From contig CALDYQ010000007.1 of the NCBI GenBank assembly GCA_937944385.1, forward strand, positions 1 through 64,000: a DNA stretch of 64,000 nucleotides. Reading direction: 5' to 3'. Position numbers and translations under genes: made by a program. The DNA comes from an uncultured Burkholderiales bacterium (GTDB taxonomy: Bacteria; Pseudomonadota; Gammaproteobacteria; Burkholderiales; Casimicrobiaceae). The notes below the pieces were generated by a model, which searched no databases, was not told where the DNA came from, and saw only the letters and a program-made list of their open reading frames with translations. Shown piece after piece: positions 30,089 to 40,284 of this stretch (positions are counted from its first letter, which is position 1; each line of letters starts with the position of its first letter).

Positions 30089-30835
30089 TCATTTAGTGGC
30101 CGCTTTTGGCAGCGGACGCAGGATGGCCTGTCCCCCATCGACACGGATCACCTGTCCGGTGATGTGCGAAGCCTCGGGCGAGAGTAGAAAGGCGATCGCG
30201 GCAGCCACCTCGTCGGGTTCGCCGATTCGACCATCTGGGATGAGCGAGGCCGAGCGTGCTTCGGCCTCGGGTGTGGCGATGAAACGCTGCGTGAGCGGCG
30301 ACCGCGTGAGACCCGGTGCCACGACATTGACCCGAATGCCCCGCTCGGCATAGCTTGCCGCGGTCGATAAGGCGAGTGCGGTCACGGCCGCCTTGGCGGC
30401 CGCGATCGCCTCGTGATTGGCGAAGCCTGCCTCGGCGACGACCGAGCTCAAGAGCACGGCGCTCGCCGGTCGCTGGGCCTTCACCGCAGCCGCTACCAAC
30501 CCCTTGAGGAGCGCGAACGCCGTGGTTGCGTTGATCTCGAACTGCGTTCGCCAGTCGGCGAGCGAGGTGAGATGAAGTGGCCGGACAACCGTACTGCCAA
30601 CGCAGTGAGCAAGCGCAGTCACCGGGCCGTGGGCCTCGACCCATTCGGCGAGGGCGGCGATACCGCCCTCGGTTGCGAGATCGGTTGGAAGGGCAGGCGC
30701 GCCGACGGCCTGCGCGAGCGCCTCGAGTCGCTCGGCATTCCGCCCGGTCAAAAGCAGCGGCGTTCCCGCTGCAGCGAGGCGGCGCGCAAGGGCGCCGCCG
30801 ATGGCGCCGGTGGCGCCGGTGATGAGGGTCGTCAT
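30089..30835 (-). CDS. SDR-family protein with replaced catalytic tyrosine
   Basis: 248 residues with a Rossmann fold: TGATGAIGG (NAD(P) motif, residues 6-14), a C-terminal VDGG and the usual helices. The catalytic serine is in [10 protein letters not shown], but where a classical SDR has Tyr 13 residues later and Lys 17 later, this one has Ile and Lys (HEAIAAAK). It therefore cannot use the normal Tyr-Lys proton relay. Start overlaps the photolyase-like stop (ATGA). The operon position suggests a role linked to the flavoproteins; classical oxidoreductase activity is doubtful. Confidence is for the family, not the activity. Confidence 0.85.
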   Translation of the reverse strand: MTTLITGATGAIGGALARRLAAAGTPLLLTGRNAERLEALAQAVGAPALPTDLATEGGIAALAEWVEAHGPVTALAHCVGSTVVRPLHLTSLADWRTQFEINATTAFALLKGLVAAAVKAQRPASAVLLSSVVAEAGFANHEAIAAAKAAVTALALSTAASYAERGIRVNVVAPGLTRSPLTQRFIATPEAEARSASLIPDGRIGEPDEVAAAIAFLLSPEASHITGQVIRVDGGQAILRPLPKAATK

Positions 30836-32043
30836 ATCGGGAAGGGTCCTTTGCTGATGGCGTGCCAAAACGACGAAAACGAGCGATGCAGCCGCTCGGG
30901 GTCGGGGAAGGCGCGCGGTGGCGCCAGCCGCTGCCCGAGCGAGGCGATGACATCGCGATAGAACGGGTTGAGCGTCTCGACGCCGCCAAGCCGTGCGGCA
31001 CGGGGGGCGAGCACCGCAACGAGGGCTTCCCGCGAGCCGACAAGCACACCGCGTGTCACCGGTGACAACGCCGAAAGTACCCAGTTCCAGCGCGCGGCCG
31101 ACCAGGGATGCGCCGCGTGAAAGTCGGTCACGATGACGCCAACGGCTTCCTCAGGGTTGAGCGCGGGGACGAACATCGACCACGGATGGATGACCCACCG
31201 AGCATGCGCGAGATCGGCCTCATCAGCGGTTCGCAGGGGGGCCTCTGGTGGCGGCAGAGTGAACAGTTCGGGCTCCTCGCAGGGTGATGGCGCGATGGGG
31301 CGGCGCTCCGGCCCGACATCGAAGGTGGAGGCAGCAATCCGTTCGAGCTCGTCGTAGCGGCGATCGATGGCCGTACCCGCATTGCGGGCGCCTGGCCATC
31401 CTCGGGGCGCGTACTTCGCGACGTTTTCGGCGTTGAAGAGGTAGGGCTTGCCCGTCCAGCTTCCGGCAACCCACTGCCACGAGAGGGTGTTCGATGCGAG
31501 ATCCCCGTCGAAGAGATGCGCGTACATCCACCGCGCGCCTGCTCGCCAGTCGATCTTGCGCAGGTGGACGAGATAGCTCGCAAGCCACATGCGCTGGTGG
31601 TTGTGCAGATAGCCGGTCCGGTAGAGCTGGAGGATCGATCGATCGACCGCAGGTACGCCCGTAGTGGCACGGGTCACGTCCTCCGGTAGTTCGGGACGGT
31701 AGGCCGAGGCAGGTGCAGACAAACGACGCGCCGGCTGCCAGATCGCCTCAGCAAGATGGCGCCAAGCGTGATGGAAATATTCGCGCCAGCCGAGTTCGAA
31801 GACGAACTTGTCCTGCCAGCCTAGGCTGTGACGCGATGCAATCCGGTCGAGGACCTCAGGAATCGTGATCAGGCCGTGCGTGATGTAAGGAGAGAGGCCG
31901 CTCACCGCGCCCTGGAGATGGTTGCGCGTGGCGGCGTAGCGCTTGGGGTCGACGCGGTCACAGCGTTCGAGCGCCGCGGAGCGATTGGGGGCAAATGCGC
32001 ATACCCCGCCGGGTCGCTCGGGAGAGGCGAAGGAACCATCCAT
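30832..32043 (-). CDS. Photolyase FAD-binding-domain protein with unusual domain order
   Basis: 403 residues. The N-terminal ~240 residues match the helical FAD domain of DNA photolyases: [50 protein letters not shown] and [16 protein letters not shown] are all recognisable. The photolyase N-terminal antenna-binding alpha/beta domain is missing from the start. Instead there are ~150 residues at the C-terminus (beginning [17 protein letters not shown]) with alternating strands and helices. It may be a domain-permuted relative. First gene of the four-gene light operon; no strong ribosome site is visible before the ATG. Confidence 0.82.
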   Translation of the reverse strand: MDGSFASPERPGGVCAFAPNRSAALERCDRVDPKRYAATRNHLQGAVSGLSPYITHGLITIPEVLDRIASRHSLGWQDKFVFELGWREYFHHAWRHLAEAIWQPARRLSAPASAYRPELPEDVTRATTGVPAVDRSILQLYRTGYLHNHQRMWLASYLVHLRKIDWRAGARWMYAHLFDGDLASNTLSWQWVAGSWTGKPYLFNAENVAKYAPRGWPGARNAGTAIDRRYDELERIAASTFDVGPERRPIAPSPCEEPELFTLPPPEAPLRTADEADLAHARWVIHPWSMFVPALNPEEAVGVIVTDFHAAHPWSAARWNWVLSALSPVTRGVLVGSREALVAVLAPRAARLGGVETLNPFYRDVIASLGQRLAPPRAFPDPERLHRSFSSFWHAISKGPFPI

Positions 32044-32164
32044 TGAAACTGGCGCCTACGGGTTCACCCCGCGTGCGTCCACAACCTGTCGTTCTTCTCC
32101 CTGCATGCGAAGCGTAGCGCATACGATCCGCCGGGTGCCGATCGAGGTGAAATCAGGCATTCGC

Positions 32165-32170
32165 TATAAT
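32165..32170 (+). promoter_or_regulatory. -10 element of tRNA-Val(GAC)
   Basis: A perfect TATAAT lies 10 bases upstream of the tRNA 5' end. The -35 region is poorly conserved. Confidence 0.6.
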
Positions 32171-32180
32171 GGGCGGCGAC

Positions 32181-32257
32181 AGAGACATAGCTCAGTTGGT
32201 TAGAGCACCACCTTGACATGGTGGGGGTCGGTGGTTCGAGTCCACTTGTCTCTACCA
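32181..32257 (+). tRNA. tRNA-Val (anticodon GAC)
   Basis: 77 nt with encoded CCA. The acceptor stem AGAGACA pairs perfectly with TGTCTCT. The D arm is GCTC/GAGC, the anticodon stem CCACC/GGTGG with loop TTGACAT, giving anticodon GAC (reads GUC/GUU), and the T arm GTGG-TTCGAGT-CCAC. It is directly upstream of the thrS operon and could share its transcription. Confidence 0.95.
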
Positions 32258-32456
32258 GAATTCAACCGCCAATGCGCCCGCCCCCGCATCTGGGGCCGTC
32301 GCGAGGGATGCCGAAGAATGCCGCGAACTCGTCTTTTTTTCGGAGCGATCAACCGCCGAGGCTAGGTTTGCGGCCCACGCTCCCGACGAAAGTGCGGGTG
32401 GGCATCAGTCAAAAGGCAGCTTCGGCTGCCTTTTTTATTTTCTCGAAGCACCCCAG
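32258..32456 (+). promoter_or_regulatory. thrS leader region
   Basis: 199 bp between tRNA-Val and thrS. It holds a T-run (32333-32340), a hairpin GCCCAC/GTGGGC (32373-32403) and the terminator-like stem at 32411. A short open frame (ATG 32308, 50 codons) ends in a TGA that overlaps the thrS ATG. No Shine-Dalgarno precedes thrS. The arrangement suggests attenuation or translational coupling, but no threonine-rich peptide is encoded. Confidence 0.45.
32411..32437 (+). terminator. Intrinsic terminator or attenuator before thrS
   Basis: AAAAGGCAGC-TTCG-GCTGCCTTTT: a 10-bp stem with a stable TTCG loop followed by a T-run, ending 19 bases before the thrS ATG. No promoter is evident between it and thrS, so it must be read through for thrS to be expressed from upstream. 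Confidence 0.75.
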
Positions 32457-34403
32457 ATGATTCAGATCCAACTCCCCGACGGTTCAAAGCGCGCCTTCGA
32501 CGGCCCGGTGACGGTGGCTCAGGTCGCCGCCTCGATCGGCAGCGGACTCGCCAAGGCCGCCTTGGCGGGCAAGGTCGACGGCAAGCTCGTCGATACGTCG
32601 CACGTGATCGATCGCGATTCGTCGCTCGCAATCGTCACTGACCGCGATGCCGATGGTCTCGAGATCATCCGGCACTCCACGGCACACCTCCTGGCTTATG
32701 CGGTGAAGGAGCTGTTCCCCGAGGCGCAAGTGACCATCGGGCCGGTCATCGAGGATGGCTTCTATTACGACTTCTCGTATCACCGTCCTTTCACGCCTGA
32801 GGATCTTGCAAAGATCGAGGCGCGTATGGCGGAACTCGCGAAGAAGGACGAGCCGGTCGTGCGCAAGGTGGTGCCACGCGACGAGGCGGTGGCCTACTTC
32901 AAGGGCATCGGCGAGGCCTACAAGGCCGAGATCATCGAGAGCATTCCAGCGGGCGAGGACGTGTCGCTCTACAGCGAAGGCGGCTTCACGGACCTCTGCC
33001 GTGGCCCCCACGTGCCTTCCACGGGCAAGCTGAAGCACTTCAAGCTCATGAAGGTCGCCGGCGCCTACTGGCGGGGCGACCACCGCAACGAGATGCTCCA
33101 GCGGGTCTATGGCACGGCCTGGGCGAAGAAGGAGGATCTGGACGCCTACCTGTTCCGGCTCGAAGAGGCCGAAAAGCGCGACCACCGCAAGATCGGCCGC
33201 CTGCTCGAGCTCTTCCACGTGCAGGACGAAGCGCCGGGCATGGTGTTCTGGCACCCGAACGGCTGGCGCATCTGGCAAGTGGTCGAGCAGTACATGCGCC
33301 GCGTGTATGAGGACAACGGCTACCAGGAGGTGAAAGGGCCGCAGATCCTCGACCGCACGCTCTGGGAGAAGAGCGGCCACTGGGAGAACTACAAGGACAA
33401 CATGTTCACGACCGAGTCCGAGAAGCGGACCTACGCGGTCAAGCCGATGAACTGTCCGGGCCATGTGCAGATCTACAACGCGGGCTTGCATTCCTATCGC
33501 GAGCTGCCGCTTCGCTACGGCGAATTCGGCGCCTGCCACCGCAACGAGTCCTCCGGCTCGCTGCACGGCATCATGCGGGTGCGGGGGTTCACGCAGGACG
33601 ATGGCCATATCTTCTGCACCGAGGAGCAGATCCAGGCCGAGTGCGTCGCCTTCAACGAGCTCTTGAAGCGCGTGTACGCGGATTTCGGATTCACCGAGAT
33701 CATCTACAAGCTCTCCACGCGGCCCGAGAAGCGCGTGGGTTCGGATGAAATCTGGGACAAGGCAGAGGCCGCGCTCAAGGCCGCGCTCGACGCAGTCGGT
33801 GCGCCGTGGCAGGAACTACCGGGCGAGGGCGCGTTCTATGGGCCCAAGATCGAGTATTCGCTCAAGGACGCCCTTGGGCGCATCTGGCAGTGCGGCACCA
33901 TGCAGGTCGACTTCAACATGCCGGTGCGCCTCGGGGCGGAATACGTGGCCGAGGACAACACGCGTCGCCACCCCGTGATGCTGCACCGGGCGATCCTCGG
34001 GTCGCTCGAGCGCTTCATCGGCATCCTGATCGAAAACTACGCCGGCGCGTTGCCGCTCTGGCTCGCGCCACGCCAGATCGCGGTCGCCTCGATCACCTCG
34101 GAGCAGAACGCCTATGCCGAATCCGTCGTTCAACGGCTGCGTGCTGCCGGTCTGCGGGCCGAAGCCGACTTGAGGGCGGAAAAAATCTCCTATAAAATCC
34201 GCGAGTTAAGCCTTCAGAAGCTACCCTTCATCGCTGTGGTGGGTGCCAAGGAGGCGAATCAGGGGCAGCTTGCTGTTCGCGGGCGCGGCAACGTGGATCA
34301 CGGTGTGGTCACGGTCGAAGCGTTCATCGCGGCCATGCAGGCCTTGAACCAGCCCGGGGCCCATGATCGGGTCGCGGAGGTATTGCCCGCTGTCGTCAAG
34401 TAA
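32457..34403 (+). CDS. thrS: Threonyl-tRNA synthetase
   Basis: 648 residues in the usual order: TGS domain (1-60), tRNA-SAD editing domain with [12 protein letters not shown] (about residue 73) and [10 protein letters not shown], class II catalytic core with motif 2 [20 protein letters not shown], motif 3 [19 protein letters not shown], and the anticodon-binding domain at the C-terminus. Charges tRNA(Thr) and edits mischarged serine. First gene of thrS-infC-rpmI-rplT-pheS-pheT-ihfA-merR. The leader has a terminator hairpin 19 bases before the start and lacks a Shine-Dalgarno. Confidence 0.97.
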   Translation: MIQIQLPDGSKRAFDGPVTVAQVAASIGSGLAKAALAGKVDGKLVDTSHVIDRDSSLAIVTDRDADGLEIIRHSTAHLLAYAVKELFPEAQVTIGPVIEDGFYYDFSYHRPFTPEDLAKIEARMAELAKKDEPVVRKVVPRDEAVAYFKGIGEAYKAEIIESIPAGEDVSLYSEGGFTDLCRGPHVPSTGKLKHFKLMKVAGAYWRGDHRNEMLQRVYGTAWAKKEDLDAYLFRLEEAEKRDHRKIGRLLELFHVQDEAPGMVFWHPNGWRIWQVVEQYMRRVYEDNGYQEVKGPQILDRTLWEKSGHWENYKDNMFTTESEKRTYAVKPMNCPGHVQIYNAGLHSYRELPLRYGEFGACHRNESSGSLHGIMRVRGFTQDDGHIFCTEEQIQAECVAFNELLKRVYADFGFTEIIYKLSTRPEKRVGSDEIWDKAEAALKAALDAVGAPWQELPGEGAFYGPKIEYSLKDALGRIWQCGTMQVDFNMPVRLGAEYVAEDNTRRHPVMLHRAILGSLERFIGILIENYAGALPLWLAPRQIAVASITSEQNAYAESVVQRLRAAGLRAEADLRAEKISYKIRELSLQKLPFIAVVGAKEANQGQLAVRGRGNVDHGVVTVEAFIAAMQALNQPGAHDRVAEVLPAVVK

Positions 34404-34421
34404 CCAACCTGGAGTCGTCAC

Positions 34422-35048
34422 ATAGCCGATAAGGAAACCCGGATCAACGGCGAAATCACCGCCCGTGAAGTCCGGCTGATCGATCAGAACGGTGAGCAAG
34501 CCGGCATCGTGCCGCTGAGGCAGGCCATGGCCATGGCCGAAGATGCCGATCTGGACCTGGTGGAAATCGCGCCGACCGCGCAGCCGCCGGTGTGCCGGAT
34601 CATGGACTACGGCAAGTTTAAGTTCCAGGAATCGAAGCGGCTGCAGGAAGCCAAGGCCAAGCAGAAGCAGATCGAGATCAAGGAGATCAAGCTCCGTCCC
34701 CAGACGGACGAGCATGACTACCAGATCAAGATGAAGAAGCTGGTCGAGTTCATCGGTGACGGCGACAAGGTGAAGGTGACGCTGCGCTTCCGCGGTCGGG
34801 AGATGGCGCACCAAGAATTCGGGATCCGGCAGTTGGAGCGGATCCGCGCCGAAACGGCGGAGATTGCGATCGTCGAGCAGTTTCCTCGGCTCGAGGGGCG
34901 GCTGATGGTCATGCTGTTGGCGCCCAAGAAAAAGCAGGTGCAGGCGGCGCCCAAGGCCAAGCCGGCACCAGCGGGAGGCGCAAAGGCGTCCGGCGGTGCC
35001 GGGGCCCCCGCGTCAACCGCCAAAGCAGTCGCTGCGCCGTCTGCCTGA
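34422..35048 (+). CDS. infC: Translation initiation factor IF-3, ATA start codon
   Basis: 208 residues if translation starts at ATA 34422, giving (M)[20 protein letters not shown], the conserved IF-3 N-terminus. GGAG lies 7 bases upstream. The first in-frame ATG (internal, after VPLRQA) would delete this conserved block. Non-AUG starts (AUU, AUC, AUA) are a known feature of infC and let IF-3 repress its own translation. The N-domain, linker and C-domain ([15 protein letters not shown]) are all present, followed by an Ala/Pro/Gly-rich tail of about 35 residues not essential to the fold. It lies 18 bases after thrS. Confidence 0.95.
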   Translation: MADKETRINGEITAREVRLIDQNGEQAGIVPLRQAMAMAEDADLDLVEIAPTAQPPVCRIMDYGKFKFQESKRLQEAKAKQKQIEIKEIKLRPQTDEHDYQIKMKKLVEFIGDGDKVKVTLRFRGREMAHQEFGIRQLERIRAETAEIAIVEQFPRLEGRLMVMLLAPKKKQVQAAPKAKPAPAGGAKASGGAGAPASTAKAVAAPSA

Positions 35049-35159
35049 GCGATCAGGCAATCGTCTCAGCAACCCCTGGTCCGGGTCAGGCCACCAAGTT
35101 CCCGTCAGGTCGACGGGACGCCTGCCAGGTCCGCCATACGAGAGAAGTCAGAGGCTCAC

Positions 35160-35357
35160 ATGCCCAAGATGAAAACCAAGAAAGCCGCAGCCAAGCGCCT
35201 CATGGTGCGCAAGAGCGGCAGCGTCAAGCGTGGTCACGCCACCAAGCGCCACATCCTCACCAAGCGCACGACCAAGAACAAGCGTCAGCTGCGCGGCGTG
35301 GTCACCATCCATGACAGCGACGTCGGCCGTGTGAAGGCCATGTTGCCGTACGCATAA
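35160..35357 (+). CDS. rpmI: 50S ribosomal protein L35
   Basis: 65 residues, very basic: [13 protein letters not shown] is the conserved start and the [17 protein letters not shown] core is typical. An AGAGG ribosome site is 5 bases upstream. A 111-bp leader separates it from infC and contains paired GC stretches that could fold, as in L20-controlled leaders of other bacteria, but I cannot match a known motif. Directly followed by rplT. Confidence 0.97.
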   Translation: MPKMKTKKAAAKRLMVRKSGSVKRGHATKRHILTKRTTKNKRQLRGVVTIHDSDVGRVKAMLPYA

Positions 35358-35373
35358 CGGAAGGAGATCGACC

Positions 35374-35724
35374 ATGCCTCGCGTCAAACGTGGTGTCACC
35401 GCTCGCGCTCGTCACAAGAAGATCCTCGCGCTCGCCAAGGGCTTCCGGGGACGTCGCAACAACGTCTTCCGCGTCGCCAAGCAGGCGGTCATGCGCGCCG
35501 GGCAATACGCCTATCGCGATCGCCGCAACAAGAAGCGCGATTTCCGTGCGCTCTGGATCGCCCGCATCAACGCCGCAGCGCGTGAATGCGGCATGAAGTA
35601 TTCGACCTTCATGGGCGCTCTCAAGAAGGCGTCGATCGAGATCGACCGCAAGGTGCTCGCCGACATGGCCGTGTTCGACATGGACGGCTTCAAGGCGCTC
35701 GTCGAGCGCGTGAAGTCGGCGTAA
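35374..35724 (+). CDS. rplT: 50S ribosomal protein L20
   Basis: 116 residues; [20 protein letters not shown] and the long basic N-terminal helix, then a globular C-terminal domain ending in [11 protein letters not shown]. Needed early in 50S assembly and, in several bacteria, represses its own operon through the rpmI leader. An AAGGAGA ribosome site precedes the ATG. A strong terminator follows. Confidence 0.97.
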   Translation: MPRVKRGVTARARHKKILALAKGFRGRRNNVFRVAKQAVMRAGQYAYRDRRNKKRDFRALWIARINAAARECGMKYSTFMGALKKASIEIDRKVLADMAVFDMDGFKALVERVKSA

Positions 35725-35760
35725 GCCTCCCCGCACTACCGCTCTCGAGCACCCACGACG

Positions 35761-35788
35761 GGGAGGCTTCGGCCTCCCTTCGTTTTTT
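35761..35788 (+). terminator. Intrinsic terminator after rplT
   Basis: GGGAGGC-TTCG-GCCTCCC followed by TTCGTTTTTT. It sits only 21 bases before pheS, so pheST expression needs either read-through or a promoter within the stem; such a hairpin may tune the ratio of ribosomal protein to synthetase mRNA. Confidence 0.85.
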
Positions 35789-35808
35789 CCGATCTTCCGG
35801 CTGCCAAC

Positions 35809-36849
35809 ATGACTGAATCACTTCAACAGATCGTCGACCGCGCCCGCGCCGAATTCGCCGCCGTCTCCGAGGGGCCCGCGCTCGAGGATGCCAAGGCCCG
35901 CTACCTGGGCAAGGGCGGTGCGCTCACCGAGCTTCTGAAAGGGCTGACCGCCCTCCCGCCCGAGGAGAAGAAGTCGCGCGGCGCCGAGATCAACCGCGCG
36001 AAGGAGACCGTCGAAGAGGCGCTTCGGGCGCGTCGGGCGGAATTGGCCGAAGCCGCACTGGCGGCGCGGCTGGCCGCGGAGGCGATCGACGTGACGCTGC
36101 CCGGACGCGGCCGCGGGACAGGCGGCATCCATCCGGTGATCCGCACCTGGCAGCGGGTGGAAGAGATCTTTGGCTCGATCGGCTTCGACGTCGCCGATGG
36201 GCCCGAGATCGAGGCCGACTGGTTCAATTTCACGGCGCTCAACAACCCGCCGAACCATCCGGCGCGGTCGATGCAGGACACGTTCTACGTCGACATGAAG
36301 GGCACGGATGGTTTGCCGCTCCTCCTGCGCACGCATACGTCGCCCATGCAGGTGCGCTACGCGCGCGAACACGCCCGTGCGCTCGTCGAGGAGGGCAAGC
36401 CGATCAAGGTGATCGCGCCAGGGCGCACCTATCGCGTGGACTCGGATGCGACGCACTCGCCAATGTTCCATCAGGTCGAGGGGCTCTGGATCGACGAGGC
36501 CATCTCGTTCGCCGATCTCAAGGGGGTCTATACCGACTTCCTGCGCCGGTTCTTCGAGACCGACGCGCTCACGGTGCGCTTCCGGCCGAGTTACTTCCCC
36601 TTCACCGAGCCCTCGGCCGAGATCGACATGATGTTCGACTCCGGCCCCCTCAAGGGGCGCTGGCTCGAGATTTCGGGCTCAGGGCAGGTCCATCCTGCGG
36701 TCGTTCGCAATTTCGGCCTCGATCCCGAGCGATACATCGGCTTCGCCTTCGGCTCGGGGCTCGAGCGATTGACCATGCTCCGCTACGGCATTGGCGACCT
36801 GCGCCTGTTCTTCGAGGGCGATCTGCGCTTTCTACGCCAGTTCGCATGA
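35809..36849 (+). CDS. pheS: Phenylalanyl-tRNA synthetase alpha subunit
   Basis: 346 residues: N-terminal coiled coil (residues 1-90), then the class II core with [33 protein letters not shown] (motif 2, about residue 205) and [16 protein letters not shown] (motif 3). Forms the alpha2-beta2 enzyme with PheT. Followed by a 147-bp gap before pheT, unusually long for this pair, holding a repeat element. Confidence 0.97.
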   Translation: MTESLQQIVDRARAEFAAVSEGPALEDAKARYLGKGGALTELLKGLTALPPEEKKSRGAEINRAKETVEEALRARRAELAEAALAARLAAEAIDVTLPGRGRGTGGIHPVIRTWQRVEEIFGSIGFDVADGPEIEADWFNFTALNNPPNHPARSMQDTFYVDMKGTDGLPLLLRTHTSPMQVRYAREHARALVEEGKPIKVIAPGRTYRVDSDATHSPMFHQVEGLWIDEAISFADLKGVYTDFLRRFFETDALTVRFRPSYFPFTEPSAEIDMMFDSGPLKGRWLEISGSGQVHPAVVRNFGLDPERYIGFAFGSGLERLTMLRYGIGDLRLFFEGDLRFLRQFA

Positions 36850-36863
36850 TCTGTCCGCGTCAA

Positions 36864-36935
36864 CGGCTTTTCGGTCTAACGCCCCGTTCTCTGGGGCGTG
36901 CAGCCCGAAAAACGCTCGAGTCGACCTGATTCATT
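36864..36935 (+). repeat. Dispersed hairpin repeat, copy A (between pheS and pheT)
   Basis: CGGCTTTTCGGTCTAA, then the stem ACGCCCC/GGGGCGT (36879-36899), and GTCGAC 56 bases after the first CGG. The same elements in the same order and with 55-base spacing occur at 49977-50048. The body interrupts the normally compact pheST pair. Confidence 0.55.
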
Positions 36936-36996
36936 CCCGAGGCGGCCCGCCGACATTCGGCGCTGCCTTGGATCGCACAGAAACGCACCTTCCATC

Positions 36997-39408
36997 ATGC
37001 TGATTCCCGAGTCCTGGCTCCGCACTTACTGCAACCCGCCCCTCGACACCGATCAACTGGCCCACGCGTTGACGATGGCGGGTCTCGAGGTCGAAAGCGT
37101 CCGGCGGGGCGCCCCGCCGTTCACGCGCGTGGTCGTGGGCGAGATCGTCTCGCGGGGGAAGCATCCGAATGCGGATCGGCTGTCGGTCTGTACCGTGAAC
37201 GTGGGCGAGGCGGCGCCGCTGTCGATCGTCTGCGGCGCACCCAACGCCCGCGCGGGCATCCGCGTGCCCTGCGCCCTGGTGGGGGCCGAGTTGCCGCCGG
37301 GCGAGGACGGCAAGCCTTTCGTCATCAAGCAGGCGAAGATGCGCGGGGTGGAATCAGCGGGCATGCTCTGCAGCGCGCGTGAACTCGGCATTTCGGACGA
37401 GGCCTCGGGGCTCCTAGAGCTCGCGCCGGACGCGCCGATCGGTCAGGACCTGCGCACCCACCTTGCACTCGACGAGGCGGTGTTCGAGATCAAGCTCACG
37501 CCGAACAGGGCGGATGCCCTTTCGGTCTACGGTGTAGCGCGCGAAGTCGCGGCGATCACGGGTGCGGCGTTGGCGCCCGAGCCGCGGCGCGCGATCTCGC
37601 CCACGCTCACCGAGGTGCTGCCGGTCCGGGTCGAAGCGCCCGACCTCTGCGGTCGCTTTGCCGGACGGGTCATCCGCGGCGTGAATGCCCGCGCGACCAC
37701 GCCGGCATGGATGCGCGAGCGGTTGGAGCGCGCAGGGCAGCGCTCGATTTCGGCCCTCGTGGACATCTCGAACTACGTCATGCTCGAGCTCGGTCGCCCG
37801 AGTCACGTGTTCGACCTCGACCGCGTGCATGGGCCGGTGACCGTGCGCTGGGCGCGCGAAGGCGAGCGGCTCGAGCTCCTGAACGGCCAGACGGTCACGC
37901 TCGACGCCTCGGTGGGTGTGATCGCGGCCGGAGACACCGTCGAATCTCTTGCCGGCATCATGGGCGGCGAGGCGACGGCGGTCACGCTCGACACCACGAA
38001 CGTCTACGTCGAAGCCGCCTTCTGGCATCCCGAGGCGATCCAGGGGCGGGCGCGGCGGTTCGGCTTCGCCACCGACGCGGGCCACCGCTTCGAGCGCGGA
38101 GTGGACTGGGCGACGATTCCCGAGCATCTCGATTACCTGACCGGTCTGATCCTCGAGATCTGCGGCGGTCAGGCCGGCCCGAACGACGCGCAGACGCTCA
38201 GGCTGCCCGAACGTGCACCGGTCACGATGCGCGTTGCGCGCGCACGCAAGGTCATCGGTATCGACATCGCGGCTGATGCGATGAGCGCGATCTTCACCCG
38301 CCTAGGCCTGGCGCACACCCGCGCCGGCAGCGGCGAGAGCGAGACGATCACCGTCACGCCCCCCACGTACCGGTTCGATCTGTCGATCGAGGAGGACCTG
38401 ATCGAAGAAGTTGCCCGGATTCACGGGTTTGATGCGATCCCGTCCCGACCGCCGCTCGCCCGTGCGGCCATGCGTGCCCGCCCGGAGGCCGAACGCAGCT
38501 TGCACACGCTGCGCGCGCGGCTGGCTGGACAGGACTACTTCGAGGTCATCAACTACGCCTTCGTCGACGCCGCATGGGAGACCGAGGTCGTGGGTAATGC
38601 CGACCCCATCCGGCTCTTGAACCCGATCGCGAGCCAAATGGCGGTAATGCGCTCGTCGCTGATTCCGGGGCTTCTCGCCAACATCCGGCACAACGCACAC
38701 CACCGCGCCGACCGTGTCCGGGTGTTCGAACTCGGCAAGGTCTTCCGGCGCGACGCGAGCGTGACGGACGGTCCGTTGACCGTGGCCGGCGTGGCGCAGC
38801 CGCTGATGATTGCCGGTGCTGCCTGGGGCGGCGCGCTGCCGGAACAATGGGGAGCGCCCAAGCGCGCGGTGGATTTCTACGACGTCAAGGGTGACTTGGG
38901 GGCGGTTCTGCCGCCGGATGCCCGCTTTGCGCGCGTCCAGCATCCGCTCCTGCACCCCGGCCGTGCGGCGTGCATCCGGGTGGCGGACGCGGTCGTCGGC
39001 GTGCTCGGCGAACTGCATCCAGAACACCTGGCGCGATTCGACCTGACGCAGGCCCCGATCGTCTTTGAGCTCGATGCCGCTGCGCTCCAGCGGCTGTCGC
39101 TCCCGACGCCCAAACCGGTTTCCCGCCAACCGGTCGTGCGGCGTGACCTCGCGCTGGTGGTCGAAGCATCGGTGGAATCCGAGCGCATCGTCAAGACATT
39201 GTCCAGTGCTGCGCCGGCCTTCGTGCAGAGCCTTGACGTATTCGATGTTTACCGTGGCTCGGGACTGTCTGAGGGCGAAAAAAGCGTTGCTATTCGGATA
39301 CTTATGCAGGATTTCGAACGTACACTCAGCGACTCAGAGATCGACGAAGCGTGCCAGCGCCTCCTCTCGGTCGCCACGACAGAGCTCGGGGCGCGACTGC
39401 GCACCTGA
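36997..39408 (+). CDS. pheT: Phenylalanyl-tRNA synthetase beta subunit
   Basis: 803 residues, full length. N-terminal EMAP/OB-fold ([15 protein letters not shown] through [11 protein letters not shown]), B3/B4 editing module, B5 with [17 protein letters not shown], catalytic-like domain, and C-terminal ferredoxin-fold anticodon-binding domain ([11 protein letters not shown] near residue 710). Start at MLIPESWL; a longer frame would run through the pheS-pheT spacer. The following ihfA lies 64 bases downstream. Confidence 0.97.
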   Translation: MLIPESWLRTYCNPPLDTDQLAHALTMAGLEVESVRRGAPPFTRVVVGEIVSRGKHPNADRLSVCTVNVGEAAPLSIVCGAPNARAGIRVPCALVGAELPPGEDGKPFVIKQAKMRGVESAGMLCSARELGISDEASGLLELAPDAPIGQDLRTHLALDEAVFEIKLTPNRADALSVYGVAREVAAITGAALAPEPRRAISPTLTEVLPVRVEAPDLCGRFAGRVIRGVNARATTPAWMRERLERAGQRSISALVDISNYVMLELGRPSHVFDLDRVHGPVTVRWAREGERLELLNGQTVTLDASVGVIAAGDTVESLAGIMGGEATAVTLDTTNVYVEAAFWHPEAIQGRARRFGFATDAGHRFERGVDWATIPEHLDYLTGLILEICGGQAGPNDAQTLRLPERAPVTMRVARARKVIGIDIAADAMSAIFTRLGLAHTRAGSGESETITVTPPTYRFDLSIEEDLIEEVARIHGFDAIPSRPPLARAAMRARPEAERSLHTLRARLAGQDYFEVINYAFVDAAWETEVVGNADPIRLLNPIASQMAVMRSSLIPGLLANIRHNAHHRADRVRVFELGKVFRRDASVTDGPLTVAGVAQPLMIAGAAWGGALPEQWGAPKRAVDFYDVKGDLGAVLPPDARFARVQHPLLHPGRAACIRVADAVVGVLGELHPEHLARFDLTQAPIVFELDAAALQRLSLPTPKPVSRQPVVRRDLALVVEASVESERIVKTLSSAAPAFVQSLDVFDVYRGSGLSEGEKSVAIRILMQDFERTLSDSEIDEACQRLLSVATTELGARLRT

Positions 39409-39472
39409 GCCCGCTGTCCACAGCCACAGACACGAGGCCACCGCCCGAGGGGGGCGAAGGGAACATAGAACC

Positions 39473-39799
39473 ATGCCGGAATCGTTCACCAAAGCCGAGT
39501 TGGCGGAAGTGCTGTTCGACCGCCTCGGTCTGAACAAGCGCGAGGCCAAGGACATGGTCGACTACTTCTTCGAAGAGCTTCGCGGGGCGCTCGAGCGGGG
39601 TGAGGAGGTGAAGCTGTCGGGTTTCGGCATGTTCAGCGTGCGGGAAAAGCCACCCCGTCCCGGCCGCAACCCGAAGACCGGCGAGGAAATTCCGATCACG
39701 GCACGACGCGTCGTCACCTTCCACGCGAGCAACAAGCTCAAGGCCAAAGTCGACGCGGCATATGCAGAACGAGAGTCCCAGCAGCAAGCCGCTGCCTGA
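39473..39799 (+). CDS. ihfA: Integration host factor alpha subunit
   Basis: 108-residue DNA-bending protein of the HU/IHF family; pairs with IhfB. The sequence runs [20 protein letters not shown], then [20 protein letters not shown] (DNA-intercalating arm with the conserved Pro) and [17 protein letters not shown]. Located after pheT and overlapping merR by 38 bases, the standard order in proteobacteria. Confidence 0.97.
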   Translation: MPESFTKAELAEVLFDRLGLNKREAKDMVDYFFEELRGALERGEEVKLSGFGMFSVREKPPRPGRNPKTGEEIPITARRVVTFHASNKLKAKVDAAYAERESQQQAAA

Positions 39800-40265
39800 G
39801 CTGCCGCCCATCCCGGCGAAGCGCTACTTCACGATCGGTGAAGTGAGCGAGCTATGCCTGGTCAAGCCGCACGTACTGCGCTACTGGGAGCAGGAGTTCT
39901 CGCAGCTGCGGCCGGCCAAGCGTCGCGGCAATCGCCGCTACTACCAGCATCACGAAGTGCTGCTCGTGCGGCGCATCCGAGAACTGCTCTACGGCGAAGG
40001 CTTCACGATCGTCGGCGCGCGCGGCCGGCTGGATGAGGAGGCCAACGGCAAGGTCGCGCGCGTCCGCAGGCGTGGCGCAAGCGCGACTGCCGCAGCCAAC
40101 GGAACTGCCGCCGCCGGTTCAGCGCAGGGCGCCGTGATGGATGTGCGCGCCGAGTTGCTGGCCATCGTCGAACTGCTGTCTTCGTCCACCGATCGCGCGC
40201 CGTCGCTCAACGGCGGAGGGACGCAGGATGACCCGCCCGCCGGGCCAACCGTGGGTGCGGACTGA
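39762..40265 (+). CDS. MerR-family transcriptional regulator
   Basis: 167 residues. The N-terminal winged HTH ([20 protein letters not shown]) and the [19 protein letters not shown] wing/hinge are MerR-type. The C-terminal half is low-complexity and has no cysteines, so it is not a CueR/MerR metal sensor; this class accompanies ihfA in many proteobacteria and its target is unknown. The start is inside the last 38 bases of ihfA. Confidence 0.9.
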   Translation: MQNESPSSKPLPELPPIPAKRYFTIGEVSELCLVKPHVLRYWEQEFSQLRPAKRRGNRRYYQHHEVLLVRRIRELLYGEGFTIVGARGRLDEEANGKVARVRRRGASATAAANGTAAAGSAQGAVMDVRAELLAIVELLSSSTDRAPSLNGGGTQDDPPAGPTVGAD

Positions 40266-40271
40266 TAGAAT
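40266..40271 (+). promoter_or_regulatory. -10 element of tRNA-Val(CAC)
   Basis: TAGAAT 13 bases upstream of the tRNA 5' end, beginning directly after the merR stop. Confidence 0.45.
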
Positions 40272-40284
40272 TTCGGGGGTATCT

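Noticed and set aside
32181-32257. tRNA-Val as an integration site
   Set aside because: No integrase, no repeated 3' end and only core genes downstream.
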